Shown here one piece after another: positions 10,180-18,515 of a stretch of 64,000 bases of DNA. The position numbers were made by a program, and so were the translations under genes. This DNA is from Parietichytrium sp. I65-24A (taxonomy: Eukaryota; Sar; Bigyra; Thraustochytrida; Thraustochytriidae): contig BLSF01000001.1 of NCBI GenBank assembly GCA_012862575.1, positions 558,001 to 622,000 of the forward strand, written 5' to 3'. The notes under the pieces were generated by a model. It ran no database searches, was not told the DNA's origin, and worked only from the letters and a program-made list of their open reading frames with translations. Numbering within the stretch: the first letter of the stretch is position 1; every line of letters starts with the position of its first letter.

Positions 10180-11721
10180 ATGAGGCCTCGGAGAGCCAGA
10201 ACTTGGTGGGGGGGCGCGTGGCGGAATGACTCGAGGTTGAAGGCGCTCCTGGCGCTGACCGCTGCGGCCTTGGTCGTCATGCGAAACTACTCCTCTTCGG
10301 ATGCTGTCAAGAATCACGCGCCACACTATTCGAGCGAGTCTAGATTGATCGATGTGGACAGAGTAGGCAAGAGACTGCGTGAGCCGGTGGACCCCGAGGT
10401 AAACGGCTTCGTTCCAGAGATACTTCCGCCTAGATATTCGCCAGTAGTGAGTATTTCGAACGAGCTAGCAGAGTGTAAAACAAAAGATCAAATGCCTTTG
10501 GCAGCCGCAATCCAGGCTGCTCAAAGCGCCAAGTGCTCGGCACCAATGTCCTTCAAAGATTTTGTCTGCCGGATGCAATGCGATGAGACGGAGCCTGAGC
10601 TGGAGCATTCCATGAGGATCTACCAGACCTCAAAGTACACATTTGTTCACCTTTGGGAGTTGTGTCAGGATGGAAAGGTATCAGCGCTGATTTGGATTCA
10701 CGACCAGCAGGCAAAATTCTTTGTGTGCGGGCGCAAGACTCGTGTGCAAGGCCGAAATCAGTTTCAAGCACTTCGTTCGTTGTGGAGCATGCTCCTTTGC
10801 ATGGCCTACATCCCCAATGTTCTCGTTGCCTTCGACAATCTGGACTGGGCCGCTCCTTCGGGCGAACCGGACGTGCCGGGCTATATTCAACCTCTACCCG
10901 CTGTTCTCAGGTACACAGGCTCGCCTTCACACCCTTCAGTGTTAGTGCCCACCGATGCATACGTCAGGGCGACCACGCATTGCAACATTGCCGAGCCGAG
11001 CATTGGGGACCGCTACACAGTTTGTCGTCAGATAGACTCTGATATATCCAGCCTAAACAGACCTTGGGACGAGAGAGAAACGGTCGTTTTCTGGCGAGGA
11101 TCGTCGACGGGCGTGCCTCTCGATCCGCTAATCCTTGAGTACCTGCCCCGCCCCGCACTCGTTAAAAAGTTTCTCGACGTGCCTGGTTTTGATGTTGGCT
11201 TTGTTGGAGGCCCACCGCCGACTCGCGAGAGAACATACAAGGACTTTTTTCAAAAGGGTAGCAAACCTTCGGTGCCCTCCAGCCATTTCGCTCACTACAA
11301 GTATCTCATTCACTGCGACGGGCACACAGCAAGCTGGGGGCTCGCGCAAAAGTTGACTACGAAAAGCGCGATCCTTTGGATCGCTTCGAATTTCTATTAT
11401 CGTGAGTTTTATTACGCACACCTCCGGCCATGGGAGCACTATATCCCCATCGATTCCGACCTCAGCAATCTGCGCGGTACCAAAGATTGGCTCTTTAGTG
11501 CGTACGGAAGCGACGCTGCCCGCAATATCGCAGCAAGGGCTCGGAATCTGGTGGAGTCTCGTCTTCGCCCTGAAGCGACATACTGCTACCTGTTTAGACT
11601 CTTGTACACAATGGCAGAAGCTCAAAAAACGGAACCATCGCCTGAGCATCTCTCGCAGATTGGGATCCCTGTGCACCATTTCGTAGACTTTGAAGAGCTC
11701 CAACATCTTCACGGCCAGTAG
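10180..11721 (+). CDS. GT90/CAP10-family glycosyltransferase, type II membrane protein
   Basis: 513 residues from ATG 10180. The frame is open further upstream, but 10180 gives a short basic N-terminus followed by a signal anchor (LLALTAAALVVM, about residues 26-40), the usual topology of Golgi/ER enzymes. Hallmarks of glycosyltransferase family 90 (CAP10, KDELC/POGLUT relatives): VVFWRGSSTG at about 302-311, then YKYLIHCDGHTASWGLAQKL from about 373, then FYYAHLRPWEHYIPID and a final helical domain. Members transfer xylose, glucose or mannose to proteins or glycans. The exact donor and acceptor cannot be read from the sequence. The 3' end lies only 27 bases from the stop of the convergent membrane-protein gene. 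Confidence 0.8.
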   Translation: MRPRRARTWWGGAWRNDSRLKALLALTAAALVVMRNYSSSDAVKNHAPHYSSESRLIDVDRVGKRLREPVDPEVNGFVPEILPPRYSPVVSISNELAECKTKDQMPLAAAIQAAQSAKCSAPMSFKDFVCRMQCDETEPELEHSMRIYQTSKYTFVHLWELCQDGKVSALIWIHDQQAKFFVCGRKTRVQGRNQFQALRSLWSMLLCMAYIPNVLVAFDNLDWAAPSGEPDVPGYIQPLPAVLRYTGSPSHPSVLVPTDAYVRATTHCNIAEPSIGDRYTVCRQIDSDISSLNRPWDERETVVFWRGSSTGVPLDPLILEYLPRPALVKKFLDVPGFDVGFVGGPPPTRERTYKDFFQKGSKPSVPSSHFAHYKYLIHCDGHTASWGLAQKLTTKSAILWIASNFYYREFYYAHLRPWEHYIPIDSDLSNLRGTKDWLFSAYGSDAARNIAARARNLVESRLRPEATYCYLFRLLYTMAEAQKTEPSPEHLSQIGIPVHHFVDFEELQHLHGQ

Positions 11722-11748
11722 CACTCGTCGGTCCCCCTCTCTTGACGT

Positions 11749-13114
11749 TCATAAGTCATCTTCGGCAACACTGAGATGGCCGGCGGATCGTTGCCCCCCA
11801 ACCCCGTCCTGACCTGCTTCACTTTGATCCTCTTCTTCGCTTTCCTTGGGAGGGCCGCTTTCATCGCCCCCGTTATTTAAAGCGAACTGCTCGCTGAGAC
11901 TGTCTCGCTGTGCCTCTTCGCTGGCCTTCGAACCTTTATTAACTCGCTTTTTCTTCTTCGATGGCGATGTTACTGGTTCTTTCACCTCGTCCTTAGCCGG
12001 GGCAAGCGCTTGATCTCCCTCTCCGCTTTGCGCAGGAAACTCTTGACCTTTATTGGCCAGCGCGTCTGCCTTGGCTTGATCTTTCTGTAGCTTCTTCTTC
12101 TTCTTCTTTGACATGTACGCCCATACTTCCTTCATTGTCCCCTTGTGCTCCATCATAAACTCCTCGACCATGACTATTCTCTGGATAATTTCTTCGGGCC
12201 CCATTTTCCCCAACGGTTTGGAAATTTGGTTTTGATCTTGTTCGGTGGGGTCCAACGCATGTGCTTGGATGGATGCTTTGTACACTTCGCTACGCTCCTT
12301 GAAACGAGAAAAATTTAGTGCTGCAGTACTTGGAAGCAGATTTGCAAATAGATAGATGACGGCACAGGTGCAAAGTATAGCGCTATTTCTGCTTTGGCTT
12401 TCGCACAGCGTGGTGGATGGAGCCTCGCACGACGGCGACTCCTCATAGGTGCAAATATTATCGATCGCACAGAGCGATTCAGTGAAATTGTTGCAGCCCT
12501 TGTACGCAATCTGATTTAAAGCACAACTGCTTTTCATGAACGGTATCGCCCCCATGAAAAGTCCGAAAAGAACACCTCCACACGCAACGCTACTCGGGCT
12601 GGTCAGCATTTCATCTCACCTTTGTACAACTTTAAGACCCCGTGATTCAATCTCCATCAACTTTACTTACCTCAAAACTGAAAATAAGGTTGCGAGGCCA
12701 GAATCTCCAGCGCAATACGACACCGTTCCCATCAGGAACAGAAGGCTCGCAAAAGATACGGCAACAATTCCGTAAATCTGAATTTGCTCGGACATGCTTC
12801 CATACAGACCCAGAACAACTGCAGCCGGAACCAAGTTCACCACCAGCTGGATCCAAAGCCACCTCTTTCCAAGCTTGGCTTTGGCGTCCAAGTCTTTGGC
12901 GGCCTGCAAAGTCAAACAACCATTTCCCATTAGAGACCACTCCTGGAGCTCAACGAGTGCGCCCGTCACAACAACTTACCTGCTCCAAGACGGCTGTGCT
13001 TCCGCCGCCTATCGGCTTCACTGCCTGATTTGGTCCCTCATCCCCCAGCAACAATGGCAACAGTGGCAGCGCTATTCTCAACACCCATTTCAGCCAGCTC
13101 GATCCTTTCGCCAT
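11749..13114 (-). CDS. multi-pass membrane protein of unknown function (3 exons)
   Basis: Reconstructed from three exons on the minus strand: 13114-12980, 12903-12671 and 12598-11749, giving 405 residues. Introns are 76 bp (phase 0) and 72 bp (phase 2). Both start GTAAGT and end CAG/CCAG, and the reading frame is continuous across both. The product begins MAKGSSW with a hydrophobic leader, then has about four transmembrane segments: VNLVPAAVVLGLY, GIVAVSFASLLFLMG, VACGGVLFGLFMGAIPF and ILCTCAVIYLFANLL. A Cys-rich loop of about 45 residues lies between the last two. The cytoplasmic C-terminus is long, lysine-rich and then acidic. I do not recognise a family. Exon 3 alone looks like a 286-residue gene starting at 12609, but that ATG falls inside the proposed intron. 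Confidence 0.65.
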
Positions 13115-14548
13115 TCTTCAGCCCGCGCTGGCTGGGGATTCACTGCACCTTTGCACAAGGGACCACGCTCTCCTGACATGGACTGGCTCAACCCACCACC
13201 CTCTTCTCGGCGATCAAATTCTTACATTCAATTTCACCAGGGCCTCAGTTGAATACTGCACGTTTTCAATCCGCATTCATCACCTAGTTAGTTGTATATG
13301 CATGCAAACTCCTCACGCGGAGAAGCGAGAGTGAAAAGCCCTGACGCAACTTCACCATGATCAAGTGCCAAACTGCACATACTTGCCCAGTGTCTTCATC
13401 TCTTTGCTTCTTGTTTTCTAGTTGCACCCAAAACTCAAATCGCATCCAAACAAAAACACCTCGTTTCAATTGAAATCGAGCCGTTACAGATACGTTCATA
13501 TTGTTCGTGAGCAGCGAGCTGTTCTTTTCGAGTGCACACGTTCCGTGCTACTGCACTGTTATTTGTGTGCAGTAGCACTACCAGTGTTCAATGTTGGCGT
13601 GCGCCTCAAGAGGGAAGGAAGCACTTGCATGAGATGCATGAGCATCCATTGATGGCGGCATTGGCGTTCGTTCTGTGAGAGGGTTCGGCTGCCTGTCTGT
13701 GTGTTGTTAGTTCAATCCCGGTGTGCAGCATCTCCAGGGAAACGAGAGTGGATGCAACACTTGTGCGATAAATTTTGTTTTGATTGTGGATTTGCATTTG
13801 CATTTGCATTTGGGAATTGTGACGGCCTCAATCAATTGCGAGGGCAAGGGCGAGAATGAAGGAGCGGGCGGGGTGCACGTGCTTCCGATATCTTCTTTCA
13901 TGTTGCCCCACGTGATACGCCCACCAAAAACCAATGCAGACGAACTGGCAGCAGGGGTTGCTGTAGTAAAATGGGGAGTTGGAATCCGGCTCGGCCTGAT
14001 AGTGAAGGAAAGCATGTGTAATTGCCACAGCAAACTAAATTTACGGGGAGCAATTTCGCCCGTCCCGCACGACAATTGGATATTCGGAACGCAGCAATCA
14101 CCACAAAGCTGTATGTAATCTTTCTGAATTCTGGTCTTTCTGGCGCCAATCCGTGATCAATCCAAATAAAAGGTGTTGGATTTGGAGGAGGGACCGACCG
14201 GGTGTGCACAGTAAGCTTAAAAGAACTCAACTCACGTGCGCCAAAAACCAAACCAATTCAAGTGAACATGTGGCACACGACCAAAATTTGGGGACCAAGG
14301 AATCAACAGATAGATAGGACCCTGGCTGTTCACGATAGCTGTCAATAATATTGCATCTGACACACGCAGCAAAGATAGCCGTGATTGCATTACTTAGTGT
14401 CTAATCCAGTGTAGGAAACCTGGAAATTAAACAACCTGTGAGTGTCAAAACATTGCCGCCCAAGTTGGCCTGAGCCCGACACCTCAAAGCAAACACCAAA
14501 CGTGGAGGCACAAAGACAAACTCGAACCACAGTGGACCTTTCGCCGTC
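13115..14548. other. intergenic region with TTTGCA hexamers
   Basis: About 1.4 kb between divergent genes (unknown membrane protein minus, LPMO-like plus). A (TTTGCA)3 run is at 13791-13811. A GTTCAATCC stretch at 13710 resembles a tRNA B box, but no T-arm pairing or A box was found. No gene is called. Confidence 0.6.
13791..13811. repeat. TTTGCA hexanucleotide repeat
   Basis: Three perfect TTTGCA units followed by TTT. ATTTGCAT cores resemble octamer elements, but no regulatory meaning is claimed. Confidence 0.8.
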
Positions 14549-15601
14549 ATGAAGCTTGACCTTGCATGTTTTCTCGCGCTTTGCGCGGGCCTCGTCCACG
14601 ACGCCAACGCGCACGCTAGGTTCCATTGCCCCGTCCCGCGCTCCTCCGCATCAGGCAACAAGGTTGGGTCGTGCGGAAATGTTCCGAAAGGCGTTTCAGT
14701 GACGACTCTTGCACCTGGCCCTCAGACCATCCACTTTGAAGAAACCATTGCGCACAACGGCGCTCCGTTTCGCATCGCGCTTTCTGTGAACGGAGATGAC
14801 AATTTCGAAGATTGTATTCTCCTCAATCACATTCCGAACACGGGAAGCGGGGTAAAGACGTTCTACTCCATCACGGTGGATATTCCAGATGTGGACTGTC
14901 CGTCTTGCTCTCTACAGCTGATTCAAATCATGACTGACAAGATTACGGACGCCACCTGCGAGTTCGATCCGCAGGACACCCAATCGACCTTGCCTGGCAA
15001 GTGCTTTAGCAACTATTTTTCGTGCACGGATGTGGCCATCTCCGGAACGACCCCAATTGCAGACTTTACTTGCCCTTCTCAGCCTACAAACTGGCCATAT
15101 GCTGCCAAGCCCACCTACACCTATGACAAGGGGCTAGTTTCCACATGGACCGGCGCGAACGACATCAATGTTCTTAGCACTGTTGATGCGTCCTACCAGA
15201 CCTTGACTGGATTTTGCGCCGAGGCTGCAAATCTTCCTGGACAACCAACAGTCCCAACACCTCCTCCTGTCACAACTCCCACCGCTCCGACTGGCTCCGG
15301 AACTGGAACTGGAACCGGAACCGGAACTGGGTCTGGAACTCCCACAACGAACAGTGACACGGACACCGCAGAGTCATCTGGCGACAGCAACCTTGCACTC
15401 ATCGCAGGTCTCGGTGGCGCAGGTGTGCTCATTATTGGTGGAGTCCTGTACACTCGCAATAGGGCGAGGAACCAGGCACAGCAAGTCATGGGCTTTCAAA
15501 ACCACCACAATCCACAGTGGACACAAAACCAGGCAAACTACTACAATCCAGAGGATCCTCAGGGACACATGCCACCTCCAAAAGGCCCGCCACGAATTTA
15601 A
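14549..15601 (+). CDS. membrane-anchored lytic polysaccharide monooxygenase-like protein
   Basis: 350 residues, ATG at 14549. The predicted signal peptide ends ...DANA, leaving His22 (HARFHCPVPRS) as the mature N-terminus. Family knowledge: LPMOs bind copper through an N-terminal His and a second His, the histidine brace. A second candidate is His69 in AHNGAPFRIAL. The segments GDDNFEDCILLNHIP and DCPSCSLQLIQIMTDK resemble LPMO-like domains known from proteobacteria and protists. The catalytic-like domain spans about 22-228. A Pro/Thr and Gly-Thr-repeat linker, a transmembrane helix (about 280-301) and a cytoplasmic tail follow, with RNQAQQ next to the membrane as in the receptor at 730. It would act on polysaccharide outside the cell while tethered. 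Activity is not proven, as LPMO-like copper proteins without oxidase activity exist. Confidence 0.65.
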   Translation: MKLDLACFLALCAGLVHDANAHARFHCPVPRSSASGNKVGSCGNVPKGVSVTTLAPGPQTIHFEETIAHNGAPFRIALSVNGDDNFEDCILLNHIPNTGSGVKTFYSITVDIPDVDCPSCSLQLIQIMTDKITDATCEFDPQDTQSTLPGKCFSNYFSCTDVAISGTTPIADFTCPSQPTNWPYAAKPTYTYDKGLVSTWTGANDINVLSTVDASYQTLTGFCAEAANLPGQPTVPTPPPVTTPTAPTGSGTGTGTGTGTGSGTPTTNSDTDTAESSGDSNLALIAGLGGAGVLIIGGVLYTRNRARNQAQQVMGFQNHHNPQWTQNQANYYNPEDPQGHMPPPKGPPRI

Positions 15602-15627
15602 GACGTTTTTTTCTCTATGATTTGTAC

Positions 15628-15633
15628 AATAAA
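15628..15633 (+). terminator. poly(A) signal AATAAA of the LPMO-like gene
   Basis: AATAAA 27 bases past the stop, before the convergent Hint gene whose stop is at 15675. This leaves a 73-base space shared by two 3' ends. Confidence 0.6.
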
Positions 15634-15674
15634 CGGAGCTCTATGTTTTAAATAATTCTGCCGTTCCCCTCGAA

Positions 15675-16346
15675 TCAAAAGAGTATTTGCCCCAGTCTCT
15701 CTTTGGTTTCCGAGTACGCCGGCCAAAGCGAATGAACGATGAGGTCATGGTACAGTTTGTACGCTTTTGCAGGGAGGTTGCGCTCAAGCATCGAACTCCA
15801 AGCTAAGCAGCTACGTTCCACACTTTCAACCCATTTTGAGCGCTCTCGAGCTGCGATATATACGACAAAGTCATTCACCATCAATGTTTCGGACATTGTC
15901 AACAGAACTATTCTTCTCGTGTGCGCCTTCTTAATAGTCATCGAATCAACCCGTTTCCACCCACTAGCCATCAACACCTGCGAGCCCACCTGAACTTGAT
16001 GAGCATGCACCTTTCTCCCATGCTCATCTTCCTGCGAGCCCACCATTAGCGTCTGGTCCGGCCCGATCTCCAGACTCTTGCCTCCTGCCTTAATCTGTAC
16101 AACTTGCAAGTTTTCGCGGTGCGGCGACTTTTTAGAAAACAGCACCGGCTGCATCGTCACTCTCGCATCCGAACTGGTTTCCCACAAGTTTTCAGAGTCC
16201 AATGCGGAGACTGCGACGAGGTCCCCAACCGACACCTCCGTGGCGCCGTAACGCTTGCCTGCTATCCCTTGCAATACGCAGACCTCCGTCAGGTAAGCGC
16301 TCGCGCGAGTCACAGCGAGCACTGCAAGGAGCCCGACGCGCCTCAT
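15675..16346 (-). CDS. secreted protein with degenerate Hint (hedgehog/intein) domain
   Basis: 223 residues, ATG at 16346, with a signal peptide ending about ASA17. A Hint-like module follows almost at once. Cys23 (CVLQGIAGK) sits where the nucleophile lies, and then come EVSVGDLVAV, a strand-rich middle (LEIGPDQTLMV), VQVGSQVL, and V-D-S-M-T then IVLLTMSETLMVNDFVVYIA. Family knowledge: hedgehog-type Hint domains need Thr-x-x-His (as in LTLTPAH). Here that position reads I-G-P-D-Q (Gly95 and Gln98), so the general acid/base residues are missing although Cys23 is kept. The C-terminal 65 residues are helical and may be a partner region. There is no separate N-terminal signalling domain. Autoprocessing activity is doubtful. 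Confidence 0.6.
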   Translation of the reverse strand: MRRVGLLAVLAVTRASAYLTEVCVLQGIAGKRYGATEVSVGDLVAVSALDSENLWETSSDARVTMQPVLFSKKSPHRENLQVVQIKAGGKSLEIGPDQTLMVGSQEDEHGRKVHAHQVQVGSQVLMASGWKRVDSMTIKKAHTRRIVLLTMSETLMVNDFVVYIAARERSKWVESVERSCLAWSSMLERNLPAKAYKLYHDLIVHSLWPAYSETKERLGQILF

Positions 16347-18515
16347 ACCTTCCGACTCTCCTCTACCAACGTCTCCCGGTTTCTCGGGTACTCGGATACT
16401 CAGGTACTCGGATTGTCAGTTGACTGTGCGAACTGACACGCCGTGAGAGACCTGCAGCGTATCTTTGGCTAGCTACTTTAGCTGGCAGGAGACGCGGACG
16501 AGCAGCACTTCGGTATGTATACTTGGAATACGTTCTGATCATCTGGCAGCGACCAACCGTGTCGATCAAAAAGCCTTCTAATTCGTTAATTAGAAAAGCT
16601 TTTCATTTCCACATCCGAGTCATTCCACATCCACGAAACCCTTTTGCTGCGCGCATCTCTTTCTCAAATCGACATTCACAGTCAATCAAAATTGACAGTG
16701 AATGGTGAGTGAATGTAGAAGTAAAAGTAGAATCTATTGGCACAACTTGATTATCTTAAATACTCTCGTGTGCACTACTGGTACGGCATAGGGATTACCG
16801 CTGCTCGACATCGTTCACTTGAGCAGCGACAATGATGCCAGCGATGCCAGCTCGCGCTTTCTGAATTCTGCATCCAGGACCACTTCTCAACTACTTCAAG
16901 TTGAAGTTGAAGAAACGAATAAACAGAAACAAAACAAAGAAAAAGTAAGAAAAAAACCTGTACAGCTCTTGCAAGCTCATCTACACAAATCCATAGTCTC
17001 CGAATTTTGAATTTTAAAATTCCAGTCTTAATGTTTATAGTGGCTGCACAATAGCGTCGTTAAGACCAACCCTGACTGAAAGTGCCCTAAACCCTCCGAA
17101 TATAGATACATTTTCAACTGAGCAGACAGAGACCAGTGAAAACAAACACACCACCATCCAGCCAAGTCAGCGAAGTGGCAGACTCCGATCAACGCTCAGT
17201 GCTGAGTACGCAGTGAAAGATCAAAAGAGTTGGGACTCCACGCGCTCGCGGGACGGAACGGGACAGGAAATCTATCTGCAAACATCGAGATGATGCTGCA
17301 AGTATTGGCGGGTCGCGAAGGGTCGGCGGACATGGCGGTGGGATGCCCCGGGAGGAGGCGGGTTCAGGCGCTTCCCCTGGACTTCCTGGAGCTAGGAGAT
17401 GCACAAAGCGAAGAGATCGCTTGCGAATATGAGGGACAGGTCGCCAGCAAGAGCCAGAAGAGAATACGCGTGGGGACGCCCAGGAAAAGTGCTACGAAGA
17501 AGAGCAGAAGAGAGAGCCGGCGATTGGAGGCGTCGGCTTGCAATGATGAACAATAGCGTGTGTTGTGCAAGATCGCTTTCAGACAGCGGTTCTGGCTTCT
17601 GCTTTGTCTGCTTTGCCTTGGGTATCTATCGGTCGGAACTAGTCCCTTGCCCAGCGGTTGCCGAGTACTCCTGGCCTTGGTTATTCTCACTTTTTTACCA
17701 TGTACCATGCCTTGTAATTGACGAGTAGCGCGCCCGCCAGTTCTCACGCGGGTTGCTGTCACTCGAGAGTGTTTTTATAAGAAATCCACAATTTTCGTTC
17801 ATTTGATCCCTTCTCCCATTAACCAAAACAAGACCGACGGGGAGTTCTTGTCCCCAAAATTACGTTTGCTCTTTTCTCCAGGAATGCGAATGCAAGCTCC
17901 AAAATCAAAACAGCTCCGAGACGCCGTGGGTTTTTGTCCCACTGCGGCGCAACCGCAGCCCAGAGTTCCGAAACCCAGCAATGAATTGACAGTGACGCTG
18001 ATCTGCTCGAACTCCCAAACCGTTCCCAATGCCTTTCATTTTTCACCTTATCTCACCCACATGAACAGAAATTTGTCACACACAGAGTTCAGTCCATACC
18101 CAATTACTGGAAACCATATTAAAATGATGAAAAGCGGCATAGAAATTGAACTGCCCATCGTGAAAACAACAAACCGGTGCTGCTCTCACCTCTGGATTCT
18201 CTGGATTCTCTGAATTCTCTGGATGATCGAACTCGCCTCATCTCCTTTCTTGAATTCTTGAACAAAAGAATTAGTCCAATCAGATCCAACGTGCTTTGTC
18301 TGGTATCCACAACCCACCAATTTGCCCCATAAGCATCATTTACTCGCATCCTTGGCAACCTTGCGGGAGTTGCGGACCTGGCGTTCCGTACGAGGAGAGT
18401 AGCATCCGCTAAGGAGGCGAGGTACAGGGTACAGCCGAAAAAGGCCGAGGTGAAGAGCTGCGGCATACGGGAAAGGGAAGAGGAAAAGCCCGAGCGGCGC
18501 TTAAAAGAGCGCAGG
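16347..18515. other. intergenic region
   Basis: About 2.2 kb without a supportable gene. Small repeats: CGGGTACT/CGGATACT near 16382-16412 and a (TCTCTGGAT)n-like run at 18190-18225. Several frames of 75-136 codons occur, but none shows a domain, consistent composition or a start context. The last 100-150 bases are GA-rich and probably form the leader of the karyopherin gene. Confidence 0.55.
18190..18225. repeat. CTCTGGATT tandem repeat
   Basis: About four imperfect nine-base units (CTCTGGATT, once CTCTGAATT) in an intergenic region. Confidence 0.75.

Noticed and set aside
11749-12609. 286-residue single-exon version of the membrane-protein gene
   Set aside because: Its ATG lies inside a sequence with intron boundaries, and upstream exons extend the membrane domain in frame.
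13700-13735. possible tRNA B box (GTTCAATCC)
   Set aside because: The flanking bases do not pair as a T arm and no A box or acceptor stem is found.
17230-17556. 108-codon plus-strand frame with basic C-terminus
   Set aside because: No homology pattern, weak start context and strongly mixed codon use; left as intergenic.
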